Of a stretch of 17,710 nt of DNA, positions 1-9,600 are shown piece by piece (position 1 is the first letter of the stretch; every line of letters begins with the position of its first letter). The stretch lies in NCBI GenBank assembly GCA_001780825.1, contig MFIX01000165.1:1-17710 (forward strand). Direction: 5' to 3'. The DNA is from Candidatus Glassbacteria bacterium RIFCSPLOWO2_12_FULL_58_11 (GTDB lineage: Bacteria; Gemmatimonadota; Glassbacteria; GWA2-58-10). The position numbers and the translations under genes were made by a program. The notes under the pieces were generated by a model. It was given only the letters and a program-made list of their open reading frames with translations, did no database searches and had not been told where the DNA came from.

Positions 1-1260
1 ACCTCACCGCTCAAAAAAAATATCCGGGACCTGTCGCTGGTCCTTTCCGGCTCCTCGAAAAAAACCTCGACCTTTCCGGATATCACCGGGTATACCGGGT
101 GTACTGCATCTCTTGATAATACGGTAGCCAGAATACAGCGCCTGGGCGTGGATATCGCCACGGTCCCCGAGACCCTGGAACCGAACACCGAGTACAGGAT
201 CGAGGTGGAGAGGACCGGCGGCCGGCTCGTCCGGAAACTGAAAAACCTGCGGACCGGGGAGCCGGCGCCACCGCTCAAGGTTATCGACCCGAACGCGGTT
301 TATGACCTGAACGACCATTTCGGTTTCACCACCTATTCCGGCGATTTCGAGACCTATGATATCGAGGTGCTCTCGAGACAGTCGATGTTTTCGATCGACC
401 AGTTCCGGCTGCCGTTTGAGGTCGCGGCGGGAATCCGGGTCGACAAGCTGGAGGGAAAAATTTTCAAGCTGCGGATCGGCAAGGATGTCAGGATCGAAAA
501 ATCATTTAACCGCCTGATGTTCGAGGACATTACCGACCGCAAAAGGATGGAGAACGAGCTGAAAAAATCCCGCGAGCAACTGCGCGACCTGGCTTTTCAC
601 CTGCAGACAATTCTCGAAAAGGAAAGAAGAGATATCGCCCGGGAAATTCACGATGAGCTGGGTCAGGCGCTGACCGCTCTGCAGCTCGACATTCACAGCC
701 TGAAAAAAAAACTGCCCGAGGACGATACGATATTGAATGGAAAGGCCGATTCGATGTTGAGTCTTATTGATATTACCAACCGGTCGGTACAGCGGATTTC
801 GACCCACCTCAGGCCGGCGCTTCTGGATGATCTCGGTTTGACCGCGGCCATTGAGTGGCAGTTCGAGGAGTTTGAAAAAAGGACCGGTCTCCAATGCGAC
901 CTCGAGCTCTACGGCGATGATTCGGCGCTCGAGGAAGAGCTTTCGACCGCGATCTTCCGGATCTTTCAGGAGGCGTTGACCAATATCGTGCGCCATTCCG
1001 GGGCCACCCGGGTCTCGGTCCGCCTGAGGCTGGAAAATGGCGGTCTTCTCCTGGAGGTCAAGGACAACGGCCGGGGGATAACCAAGATTCAGGCCAGCGC
1101 TCCCGGGTCTTTCGGACTTATCGGGATGCAGGAGCGCCTGTATCCCTGGGGCGGCGAGGTCGAGATCAGCGGCATCCCTGACAAAGGGACTACTGTCAGG
1201 GTCAGCGTTTCACTGGATAACGGGGCGGCGCCGGATGATAAAAATAATTATCACCGATGA
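1..1260 (+). CDS. Sensor histidine kinase, NarL/HisKA_3 type, 5'-truncated
   Basis: This is the sensor of a two-component system; it autophosphorylates on histidine and should pass phosphate to the regulator encoded next. The frame is open from base 1 and has no ATG, GTG or TTG before the GTG at 148, so the gene very probably begins upstream of the window. Residue numbers here count from that GTG. Residues about 10-80 read like a concanavalin/LamG-like beta-sandwich (NTEYRIEVERTGG, then FGFTTYSG and YDIEVLSR). A PAC-like end follows (FEDITDRKRMENEL, about 126-138). The HisKA_3 dimerisation and phosphoacceptor segment holds EIHDELGQ with His168. The ATPase part shows the N box EALTNIVRHSG (about 275-285), DNGRGI (306-311), GLIGMQERL and a final GTTVRV. 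No membrane segment is visible in the retained part. The stop lies 26 bases inside the next gene. The kinase class is secure; the N-terminal domain call is tentative. Confidence 0.9.
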   Translation, partial: TSPLKKNIRDLSLVLSGSSKKTSTFPDITGYTGCTASLDNTVARIQRLGVDIATVPETLEPNTEYRIEVERTGGRLVRKLKNLRTGEPAPPLKVIDPNAVYDLNDHFGFTTYSGDFETYDIEVLSRQSMFSIDQFRLPFEVAAGIRVDKLEGKIFKLRIGKDVRIEKSFNRLMFEDITDRKRMENELKKSREQLRDLAFHLQTILEKERRDIAREIHDELGQALTALQLDIHSLKKKLPEDDTILNGKADSMLSLIDITNRSVQRISTHLRPALLDDLGLTAAIEWQFEEFEKRTGLQCDLELYGDDSALEEELSTAIFRIFQEALTNIVRHSGATRVSVRLRLENGGLLLEVKDNGRGITKIQASAPGSFGLIGMQERLYPWGGEVEISGIPDKGTTVRVSVSLDNGAAPDDKNNYHR

Positions 1261-1867
1261 TCATCCAATAGTCAGAAAGGGCCTCAAGGAGATCCTGGCT
1301 GAGACTAAGGATATCTTTTCCGTGGATGAGGCGGGCAACGGCTGGGAGGTGCTGGAAAAAGTCGGAAAAACCGACTACGATGTGGTCGTGCTGGACCTTT
1401 CCATGCCGGGAATGAGCGGCCTGGAAGTCCTTAAACAGTTAAAAAAGAAAAAAAGCTCCATCCCGATCCTGGTCCTCAGCCGTCACCCCGAGGAGCAATA
1501 TGCGGTCCGGGTGCTGAAAGCCGGCGCGGATGGATATCTGACCAAGGAGAGCGCTCCCAATGAACTGGCCCTGGCGATACAGAAAATAGCCCGCGGCGGG
1601 AAATACATCAGCGCCTCCCTGGCCGACCAGCTCGCTTCTTATATCAAGGATGAATCGGGCAAGAAGCCGCATGAGAGACTTTCCGACCGCGAGTTCCAGG
1701 TTATGTCCATGCTCGCCTCCGGCAAAACCGTGGGCGAGATTGCCCGGGAAATGGCCTTGAGCGTGAACACCATCAGCACCTACCGGCTGAGAATCCTGGA
1801 AAAAATGAAATTGACCAATAATGCCCAGATCATGCATTATGCCTTGAACGAGAAACTGATCGACTGA
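1235..1867 (+). CDS. Response regulator, NarL/FixJ family (REC + LuxR HTH)
   Basis: This is a DNA-binding response regulator and the expected partner of the overlapping kinase. Of its 210 residues, 1-120 form a receiver domain with the acidic pair D8-D9, phosphoacceptor D54 in VVVLDLSMPG, and the conserved lysine K104 in YLTKESAP. Residues about 147-208 form a LuxR-type helix-turn-helix: LSDREFQVMSMLASG, then GEIAREMALSVNTISTY and the closing RILEKMKL. Length and layout are standard. The ATG at 1235 sits inside the kinase gene, with an overlap of 26 bases, so translation is probably coupled and the pair co-transcribed. Target promoters cannot be told; the envelope genes from 3390 are candidates by proximity only. 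Confidence 0.95.
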   Translation: MIKIIITDDHPIVRKGLKEILAETKDIFSVDEAGNGWEVLEKVGKTDYDVVVLDLSMPGMSGLEVLKQLKKKKSSIPILVLSRHPEEQYAVRVLKAGADGYLTKESAPNELALAIQKIARGGKYISASLADQLASYIKDESGKKPHERLSDREFQVMSMLASGKTVGEIAREMALSVNTISTYRLRILEKMKLTNNAQIMHYALNEKLID

Positions 1868-2388
1868 CCCACCCCCGGCTGGCCCGCCGTTTTCCAACAG
1901 CGCAATTCCATTTCGCCGCTCGTTTTGAGCTGAAATCCCATTCGAGGCTCCCCGGCCTGCGCCCTGATATCCCGGCAGGCCTCTCTGCCGCATAGCGCCC
2001 CGCCAGCCCGTCCAGCCCTCTTCCCCGGTTACCGTGATACTTCCTGATGTCTCGGGTCTCTTTCGGCAATTAAAACATAATTTCCTTAAAAGTCAATCTG
2101 AAAACTCCTCAATCCGGCATTGGCGGATGGGATCGGGCATGGCCGAATGTAGTACAGAATGTGATATGATTTCAGGAATATGAACTATAGAAAAATAGTA
2201 TATCTACGATATTCTTTTTTGACTGGCCGTGTTAAGAATAAACAGGAGGCATATATCAGAGGCAGTTCCCGGGCCTCTCGAACGGTTATCTCCTACAGCT
2301 AAAGCAAATGTCGAGCAGCACGGCCGGCCGGGAATAAGGTCTAAATAACTGTCAACTTGCAAAAGGAAAGGTCTATCGATCATTTTTT

Positions 2389-2518
2389 GGTATGGGAAAT
2401 CGGTAATTAAGTTTTCCGCCTCCGGCGTACTGGCCTACCGCCCGAATCTTTGTGAACGATAGAGAAACGGTTGGGCGGTATGCTGTCTAGTTTCCTCTTT
2501 CAGCCTTTTCCCCATACC
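2389..2518 (+). ncRNA. Candidate nested stem structure in leader of receiver gene
   Basis: An outer stem pairs GGTATGGG (2389-2396) with CCCATACC (2511-2518). After one bulged C at 2510 it can continue as AAA (2397-2399) with TTT (2507-2509). Inside it, TACCGCCC (2436-2443) pairs perfectly with GGGCGGTA (2473-2480). The nesting suggests a folded leader transcript, or overlapping operators, about 160 bases before the receiver gene. I do not recognise a known riboswitch class. Pairing was judged by eye. Confidence 0.35.
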
Positions 2519-2552
2519 GCTGATACCTTCCATAAAAATTGCTTATCGTTAA

Positions 2553-2619
2553 CGGCCCGATACCAGGAATCCCGGCGAGCGGCGGTCACGCAAATTGATT
2601 TTTGAGCCGCAGCGGGCCG
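2553..2619 (+). promoter_or_regulatory. Second nested inverted repeat before receiver gene
   Basis: CGGCCCG at 2553-2559 pairs with CGGGCCG at 2613-2619. Inside, GCGGC at 2579-2583 pairs with GCCGC at 2606-2610, leaving an asymmetric bulge on the left. The structure ends 57 bases before the ATG at 2676. It could be a leader hairpin or a regulator binding site. GC-rich stems of this length can occur by chance in this genome. Confidence 0.3.
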
Positions 2620-2675
2620 GCGCAGGTTCCTCGATTGAGCGAAATGGACAAATTTCTTCAACTTTTCGAGTAATC

Positions 2676-3116
2676 ATGAAAGTAATCATTGCCGATGATT
2701 CGAAGATTATGCGGGAACACTTGACCGGTATGTTGTCAAATTATAAAGAGATCGAAATTATCGGCGAGGCGCAGGATTCCATTCAGGCAATCAGCACGAT
2801 CCGGCGCCTGAAGCCGGATGTGGTCATTCTGGATATCCGGCTGCCGGGCCACGGCAACGGGATAGACGTGCTGCAGAGCGTAAAGCAGGAAAAACCCTCG
2901 CCGATTGTGATCATGTTTACCAACTACCCCTTCCCGCAGTACCGGAAAAAGTGCATGGAAGCCGGGGCCGAGTATTTCTTCGATAAGTCCAGCGAATCTC
3001 ACGAAATGATCCGGACCCTGGAAGAATTGTTGAAGGAGTTCCAGGTATCCGGCTCCCGGCAGGCTGAACCAACCGGCGGCAGCGCCGGCCAGAACCGCTT
3101 GAAGGAATCCGGCTGA
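2676..3116 (+). CDS. Stand-alone receiver-domain (CheY-like) response regulator
   Basis: This is a 146-residue single-domain response regulator with no DNA-binding or enzymatic output domain. The receiver fold spans about residues 1-122: MKVIIADDS with the acidic pair D7-D8, phosphoacceptor D53 in VVILDIRLPG, and the conserved lysine K104 in FFDKSSE. The remaining tail of about 20 residues is polar and Gly/Ser-rich and looks disordered. I chose the ATG at 2676 because the domain begins exactly there; an in-frame TTG 27 codons earlier adds sequence unlike the family. The ribosome binding site is weak (GAG in cgagtaatc), so expression may be low or controlled through the leader. Such proteins usually act by protein contact or as phosphate sinks in relays. 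No kinase partner is evident beyond the upstream pair. Confidence 0.9.
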   Translation: MKVIIADDSKIMREHLTGMLSNYKEIEIIGEAQDSIQAISTIRRLKPDVVILDIRLPGHGNGIDVLQSVKQEKPSPIVIMFTNYPFPQYRKKCMEAGAEYFFDKSSESHEMIRTLEELLKEFQVSGSRQAEPTGGSAGQNRLKESG

Positions 3117-3275
3117 TCATATGGTTACGACTGGCGGAAAGCAGCGCATTTGAACCGCGGTTGTCAGTTTTATTCCGGCCGCTGGAAGGGAATCCGGCCG
3201 GCCGCACAACTACTATAGTAACAGAGGAGGGCAGTCTCGAAAGCAGTGGCGAATAATTTCAAGGGTCACGGAAGA

Positions 3276-3305
3276 TTGAAGTTATTCCAGACAGGACCTT
3301 ATAAA
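3276..3305 (+). promoter_or_regulatory. Candidate sigma70-like promoter for the envelope gene row
   Basis: TTGAAG (3276-3281) and TATAAA (3300-3305) are separated by 18 bases and lie about 85 bases before the receptor start. They match the usual -35 and -10 hexamers at 4 and 5 of 6 positions. A Shine-Dalgarno-like AGGAGG at about 3321 has no gene after it. The rest of the 273-base gap 3117-3389 holds a 10-bp palindrome AACCGCGGTT at 3153-3162 and GGCCGG-rich repeats, and no gene. Confidence 0.35.
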
Positions 3306-3389
3306 CAGCCAACTCGAGCAAAGGAGGCGCCATAGGAAACGGTTTGAACCGGTAAAAAGAGTTTCATATCCGTTAATTATGGAGGGATT

Positions 3390-6300
3390 ATGTCAATTAA
3401 TGGTAAGGTGTCCTGTTTGCATGCTGCATTTCTGAGCATGATGCTGGCAGCCTTGCTCTCGGTTCCCGGGTTCGGGCAGCTCAATACAGGAAAAATCGAG
3501 GGAACCGTCAGGGACAAGGATACCGGCCGGCCGCTTGCCGGCGTGCAGGTCCAGGTGGGAGGCACGCAACTGGGCAACGTGACCAATGCGGATGGGTATT
3601 ATTTTATCCTCAATGTGGCGCCCGGACAGAAATCCGTCACTTTCAGTTTCACCGGCTATCAGAAAACCACTATTTCCAACCAGCTTATCCTTGCCGGCCA
3701 GACACAGACCTTGAATATGGAATTGAGCTCCACCGTGGTCGAGTTGGAAGGCATCACCGTGCAGGGCGAAGCCGAAATTTTAATGCCCCGGGATAATACG
3801 GTCAGCAAGCAGCGCCTGACCCAAGAGACCATGTCCGAAACCCCCAATTCCAACCTGGATGAGCTTCTGACTCTCCAGGCCGGCGTTCAGGTCGGCGGCG
3901 AGGGCGGCCTGGGCCGCGGCGTACGTATCCGCGGCGGCAGATTGGGCGAGGAAGCGATGGTGGTTGATGGGGTCACCGTGCGCAATTATACGGCCAACCC
4001 CTTCCGCAGCGGCCTCGGCTGGGTCTGGGAACAGGAGCTGGGCTCCCGCGGCGAGGATACCACGCCGCTGGAGTTCTCCACCACCTCCGTCGAGCAGGTC
4101 GACATCATCACCGGAGGCTTCCAGGCTGAGTACGGCAACGCCCAGTCCGGCATTATCAACATCGTGACCAAAGAGGGCGGCCCGCAGTTCAAAGGGGATA
4201 TCAAACTCACCACCGATCAGGTAATGCCCCGTACCGCCGACTGGGGTTACAACCAGCTGCAGGCCAATGTCGGCGGTCCGCTTATGATGGTTCCGAACCT
4301 GTTCTTCAATGCTTCCGCCGAGATCCAGGGCCGGGCGGACATGAGTCCGACCCATGCCAGCGAGGGCTTCCGCGGAATCAATCAGGATTTTGTCGATCGC
4401 TTGAACAACTCGGTGCGCAACGATCCAGTGCTGGGCAACGAGATGCCGGTTTATACCCTGGATATGTTCAAAACCGGCCGTGAGTTCTTTGCCAGCCGTA
4501 CGGAGGGCGAGGATCCGGGACTGTTCTCCCCGACCAATCCCGTGCGCCAGCCGAACAACTGGGGCGACCGGACCCTGGCCTCCGGCAAGCTCACTTACTC
4601 GCCGACCCGGGGTCTGAAGTTCCTGGGATCGGGTAACTTTTCGCGGAATCAGCGCACCTGGGGGACCGATTATTTCAACACCGGCGAGATCACCTCGAAC
4701 ATGCTCCTGCTGCGCCGCTGGTCCACGGACAAGGGTGACTACCAGGATGCGGACGGAGTCTGGCACGCCCGCGTGCCGATAAACCTGGGACGCCGGACCC
4801 GCAGCACCAACGTACTTACCGGGTTCGACTGGGATTTCATCAAGAGCTCGCAGCGCAGCGCCTCGGCGCAGTTCCGCTTCAACAACTTCAGGACCCAGGA
4901 CATCAATAACGCGAACCTGAAGGACAATTACAACCGGGACGACACGTTCATGAGCTGGAGCCCCCACGATATCCCGTTCCTCGTGGAAACTTTCCCGAAC
5001 CGCAGTACGCCGGATACTCCGGAAGGCATTAACTACTACCTGCCGGACGGGGCCTCGACCTACTCCTTCGCGGATTATGAATACCGTCTGCCGCTCGAGT
5101 ATGTCAGCCCGGCCCAGTTGTACTACATGAACTACCGCTACCAGTACGAGAAGCAGTACAACTACAAGCTGGATTTCGACTTCCAGTTTTCGAGGAATAA
5201 CCGGGCCAAGGCCGGCATCCAGGCCACCGATTTCAGGAACCGGATGTTCGAGATTTCTCACGGCACACCGTTCAGGGACCTGGATAACGAATTCAATTAC
5301 CAGCCCAAGCAGTATGCTCTCTATGCCCAGAACCGGACCGACCTGGGCGATTTCGTTCTGGATTACGGGATCCGCTGGGACCAGTTCCAGCCCAAGAATA
5401 ACTGGGGCTTCCGCAGCGGCGACCTCTATGGAGAAAATTTCTTCCCCAAGAACAAGAGCGAGATCTCTCCCCGGTTCGATGTGGCTTTCCCGGTGACTGA
5501 CAAGGCCCAGCTCCGCTTCGCCTACGGCGTTTTTACCCAGTTGCCCAGCTTCACTTTCATTTTCAGCGGCTCGAACCCGGGCGGTCTCGAATATTCACGG
5601 ACTGATGCTTTTGAGACCGGTATCAGCTACCTGCTGTCGGATGATATCGTGCTGGACTGGGTGGCCTACTACCGCGATGTCGACGGGAACCTGGCGGAGC
5701 GTGAATTTTTCTCGAGCTATTTCCAGTATCACAGCCAGCGGCTGATCCGAGGGCTGGAAACCGGTTATGCGAACAAGGACAACGGGAATATCAAGGGGAT
5801 GGACCTGATCATGCGGAAGCGGTTCTCGAACAACTTCTCCTACAATATCAGCTACACCCTTCAGTTCTCGAGAACCACCGGCAGCCAGTACAACAGCACC
5901 TCGGACTACTGGATTTTCCTCGATCCGGCCACCGGCGAGCATTTCACTCCGCCGGATGAACTGCGCCCGATCAATGGGGACCGGACTCACAAGCTCACGA
6001 GTTACGTGAATTACCTGTTCCCCGAGGATTATCGCTCCGGTACGATGGCCAACGCGATTCTGAAGAATCTAAGAATCTACGCCCTGTTTACCGTCCAGAG
6101 CGGCGAACCGGTTTACGACCGGATCCAGAACAACTATACCGATTACAACCCGCTGACCAATGTCACCTGGCTGACCCGTCGTGGCGGCGGCTTAATTGGC
6201 GGGATCAACTATTTCCGCAACCGCTGGGACACTAACCTCGACCTGCGCTTCACTAAGAGCTTCTCGATTGGCGGGACCCGGCGGATCGGCGTATTCTCGG

Positions 6301-6587
6301 AAATCTTCAATGCGCTCAACCGGAAGCTTCCCACTCCCTATCCTGCGGGTTCGAGCTACGAGGGTTCCCGTTATGTGACCGGCGGAGTGGACCTTCACTG
6401 GGATGAACCGACACTGGTTAAATACCAGCGTCAGCGGTTTAACGCCGATTTCAACGGCGACGGCATCCTGACTGTCAGAGAGGCCGCCCTGGGCAGTATC
6501 GCCGATGGCGTGATGGGAAGCTTGGAAGACTGGAGCGCCTGGGGTCAGCCCAGGCAGGTGCGTTTCGGTCTGGATTATACCTTCTAA
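3390..6587 (+). CDS. TonB-dependent outer-membrane receptor with CarboxypepD_reg-like domain
   Basis: This is a gated outer-membrane beta-barrel for active uptake, or a surface docking protein powered by TonB; the substrate is unknown. A signal peptide is seen at residues 1-29 (hydrophobic core, cleavage likely before QLNTGK). A carboxypeptidase-regulatory-like beta-sandwich spans about 35-115 (GKIEGTVRDKDTGRPLAGV, then NADGYYFILNVAPG). A TonB-box-like stretch follows (ELEGITVQGE, about 118-127). The plug spans about 135-262 and contains RIRGGR, VVDGVTV and the typical YGNAQSGIINIVTKEGG. The rest, to residue 1065, is rich in aromatic, alternating strands and ends in a terminal phenylalanine (LDYTF), as barrels do. 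An EF-hand-like loop at 1020-1031 is odd for this position. GGAGGG precedes the ATG with short spacing. It is followed by two co-directional envelope genes. No SusD homologue is present. Confidence 0.93.
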   Translation: MSINGKVSCLHAAFLSMMLAALLSVPGFGQLNTGKIEGTVRDKDTGRPLAGVQVQVGGTQLGNVTNADGYYFILNVAPGQKSVTFSFTGYQKTTISNQLILAGQTQTLNMELSSTVVELEGITVQGEAEILMPRDNTVSKQRLTQETMSETPNSNLDELLTLQAGVQVGGEGGLGRGVRIRGGRLGEEAMVVDGVTVRNYTANPFRSGLGWVWEQELGSRGEDTTPLEFSTTSVEQVDIITGGFQAEYGNAQSGIINIVTKEGGPQFKGDIKLTTDQVMPRTADWGYNQLQANVGGPLMMVPNLFFNASAEIQGRADMSPTHASEGFRGINQDFVDRLNNSVRNDPVLGNEMPVYTLDMFKTGREFFASRTEGEDPGLFSPTNPVRQPNNWGDRTLASGKLTYSPTRGLKFLGSGNFSRNQRTWGTDYFNTGEITSNMLLLRRWSTDKGDYQDADGVWHARVPINLGRRTRSTNVLTGFDWDFIKSSQRSASAQFRFNNFRTQDINNANLKDNYNRDDTFMSWSPHDIPFLVETFPNRSTPDTPEGINYYLPDGASTYSFADYEYRLPLEYVSPAQLYYMNYRYQYEKQYNYKLDFDFQFSRNNRAKAGIQATDFRNRMFEISHGTPFRDLDNEFNYQPKQYALYAQNRTDLGDFVLDYGIRWDQFQPKNNWGFRSGDLYGENFFPKNKSEISPRFDVAFPVTDKAQLRFAYGVFTQLPSFTFIFSGSNPGGLEYSRTDAFETGISYLLSDDIVLDWVAYYRDVDGNLAEREFFSSYFQYHSQRLIRGLETGYANKDNGNIKGMDLIMRKRFSNNFSYNISYTLQFSRTTGSQYNSTSDYWIFLDPATGEHFTPPDELRPINGDRTHKLTSYVNYLFPEDYRSGTMANAILKNLRIYALFTVQSGEPVYDRIQNNYTDYNPLTNVTWLTRRGGGLIGGINYFRNRWDTNLDLRFTKSFSIGGTRRIGVFSEIFNALNRKLPTPYPAGSSYEGSRYVTGGVDLHWDEPTLVKYQRQRFNADFNGDGILTVREAALGSIADGVMGSLEDWSAWGQPRQVRFGLDYTF

Positions 6588-6606
6588 ACCGCCGGGGAAA
6601 TCCCAA

Positions 6607-6634
6607 TCGCCCCCGTCGAAAACTAAAGGGGCGA
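6607..6634 (+). promoter_or_regulatory. Intercistronic hairpin before the secreted-protein gene
   Basis: TCGCCCC (6607-6613) and GGGGCGA (6628-6634) form a perfect 7-bp stem with a 14-base loop in the 66-base gap. No T-tract follows, so it is not an intrinsic terminator. An AGGAG at 6642-6646 precedes the ATG at 6654. The stem could stabilise or process the mRNA and so set the ratio between the two products. Confidence 0.4.
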
Positions 6635-6653
6635 ACAAAGCAGGAGATCAACT

Positions 6654-9600
6654 ATGCTGAGAAATAAGATTCATTTATTTATTCCGGCACTGGTTGCCTT
6701 GATTCTGACCGCGGCGCCAACCGCATTCGCGCTGCAGAGCCGGGACCGGGTCGCCCAGGGCAACAACGTCGGCCTGGAGGTCAGCCTCTCATCGACGATC
6801 TGGAACGGGACCAGCCAGTTCCCCAAAGGCTCGGGCAATCTGATCCCGACCTTTGAAGGCGGCTGGGGCCACGTCCTTGCTGTCGTCAGGGACAAGAACG
6901 GCGATGGGCTTAAAGAGGATACTCTCTACGGCGGCGGCCGTGCCCGCTCGATGAGCGGCCAGAACAACAGCCTGGAGTCCTACAGCGAACTTCAGGCTCT
7001 CTACGACGCCGGTGAGAGGATGAGCCAGGCTTCGAGCCGGATCGAGCACAACCGCGTCTGGACCTCGCTGGATGCTGAAGATCTGGCCAGTTGGCCGCCC
7101 GAGTTCCGCGAGGGCCGCAGCGCCAGCGGCGCTCCGATACTGCATGGCGCCGAAACCATAGTCGCGCGTCTGGGCGATGCCTTCAATTCCAGCTTCGCCG
7201 GCTCAAATGCGCCACGCGGCGCCGATTTCGAGTACACCATGTACTTCCTGAATTTCGCGGAAAGCAACAACATGGTTTACGGCAAGCTGTTCATCCGCAA
7301 CATGTCCGAATATCTGAAGTGGAACGACAACGCCGGCTTTACCGGCCAGGTTGCCGGCACGCCCGATGGGCAGAACTGGAATTTCGTGCTGTGCTATAAT
7401 ACCAACTATTTCGGTATCGGCACCACGGCTGTGAGCATGGACGAGGGCTGGGCCTTTCAGCCCAGACAGGGGATCGAGGTGATGGTGGACTACAACGGCA
7501 TGGAGTCGGGATTTACCAATGGAGGTGTCGCCTTCCATGTCGGACATGTCCCGTTGCGCCTGCCGATGTTCAAAGATCAGCAGATTGTGCTCTCCGGCCA
7601 TCACTGCGCGCGTTTCGGCTCTGAGTTTGGCGGCCCTGTCGCCAAGGATGTATACGGCCTGGCCGATGCCGGCCTGGTTTACCGCGCCTCGCTGGGCGAG
7701 CTGCTCTCGCCGAGTGAAGTCGAAACCACAGCGCAGCAGATGTACGGCGGCCAGATAAACCCGTTCACCGGCCGTCCCATCTGGGGCTGGCCCGGCACTA
7801 TGCGCCCTACCGACCAGTACTACGATTCCTGGCTCTGGGGCCGCATGGGCCGCTTCCAGTACACAACCTACGGCGAGTTCCGGGATTTCGGCCCGCGGGA
7901 TTCGACGAGCTATGATTTCGCCCTGATGTTTGTCTACCCGAAGAACGCGCCGATGGTGCTCAAACAGACTGACCTGGCCAACCTCTACGACCCGGCAGTC
8001 CAGGTCGGCATGGAAAACATGTCTTATTATGCCGAGGTAGCACAAGTGGTTTACGAGGGCGGCTATATCCTGCCTGAAACGCCGGTCCCGCCGCCGCTGA
8101 CCATCATTCCAGGCGACCGCCAGGTAACTATCACCTGGAGCAACATTAATCTCAACACTCCGGATGCTTACTATGGCTTCCTGCAGCAGCACCCGGAACT
8201 CGATCCGAACGGCCTGTACCGGCAGTATGATTTCGAGGGCTACCGTCTGTACCGCAGCTTTGTCGGGCCGAGCGACTCCCATTCCGAGCAAATCTGGGAG
8301 GGCAACCTGACCAACGGGTCCGTGGCTTTCAGCTACGTCGACCGCTGGGATGCGGACCAGCCTTATTACCGCCTGCGCGACGGGCTGCGGGTCTGGTACG
8401 CCCTGGTCCCCTACGACAGGAACTACGATCCGGCGCAACAAATCTATTTCAGCCTGCCGGACCCCGCCAGCGGCAAAACATGGAACCGCCCGAGAGAGGG
8501 CATGTATACGGTAACGCCGCGCAGCGACGCCAGCAATTACAGGCCGGCCGAGCTGAAAGCGATCTCTTTTGAGGGCAGCGGAGCGACAGTCCAGCCTGCT
8601 GGAGTCAATTTCGCCACCCTCAGCGGCCAGAAGGATGCGGATGGCAACGGCTGGATAACTCAGACTCCCGTGTTCCTCGCGCCCGCGGCGACTATTACGC
8701 TGACCCCGGTAATCGATGAAAAGATAACTCAGGATTTTTCAGTGTACCTGGGTTGCACGGACTGGGGTCCCAATGGTTACCGTGCCGGCAGAAGATATGT
8801 TTCCCTTCTCGATGCATCGGGCAATGTACTAGATAATTCAGCGCCGCATCTCAGAGCCCGCAGCGGTGGGGGCAACAGCAAGGTGGCTTTCAACGGTGGC
8901 ATGAGCTCCGATGGGGCGACATACGCCCTTGCGGGCCAGTTCGACAGCCAGCGCACTGGTACCTTCCAGACTCAGATCGAAACCGGCGGTTACACTGGCG
9001 CGGATGTCGGATTTGCCGCCCTGCGTTGGGGAATGTCGGTTTCCAACCCGTACTACAGCGATGAGGCTTGGGTGGCCCTGGTCCGCACCGGCCAGTACAA
9101 GATTAGCTGGAAATCCAGCGGCAGCGGCGTTTCTGTGGATGTTGTGGATAACGTGCGCGGTGTGAATATTCCATTCAGCCCGTACATTGATGGAGGTGGC
9201 TGGGGATTCTGCCCGACCGGCACCGGGCCGTACGACTTCCACGACGAGTTAGGTGTAGTCTGGGGTGGTGACGACAACGAAAAGACCCCACAAGCCGACC
9301 GTTCCAACCTGCTGGTGGAAACCCTTCCGGCGGGCAATACGGAGGAATTCAACCTCTTTGTCGGCGGACAGTTCTTCAATTTCGCCAATGTCTCTTCGAT
9401 GCCCGCCGCCGGCGCGGTGATGACGGTGACCACCGCCTTCGGCGCCTGGAACAGCGACAACACCGCGTTCACGCAGGAACCTGGCCCGATGTACCTCGGC
9501 GACCGCTGGAAGATCGATGTCCAGGGCTTCACCATGAATAAAGATGATATCGACCTGGGCAAAATCAAGGTGGTTCCCAATCCGTACATCGCCAGTTCGG

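Larger units (their letters stand above)
1868..2675 (+). other. Long non-coding stretch with inverted repeats
   Basis: I find no convincing gene in this gap of about 800 bases between the LuxR-type regulator and the lone receiver gene. The first part (to about 2060) is GC-rich and holds a 7-bp inverted repeat, GGCCTGC at 1954-1960 with GCAGGCC at 1975-1981, without a T-tract. The middle (about 2060-2240) is AT-rich, with small palindromes such as ATATC-TAC-GATAT. An AGGAGG at about 2243 resembles a ribosome binding site but is not followed by a usable start codon. The last 290 bases hold the longer stems listed separately. A frame with a TTG start at 2595 runs into the receiver gene, but the family match begins at the ATG at 2676. 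Confidence 0.6.

Noticed and set aside
3780..5261. 493-codon open frame antisense to the TonB-dependent receptor gene
   Set aside because: Long antisense frames are common in GC-rich genes; the translation shows no domain and the plus-strand gene is certain.
7203..8441. 412-codon open frame antisense to the secreted-protein gene
   Set aside because: No family features and no separate ribosome binding site; it is a shadow of the coding strand.
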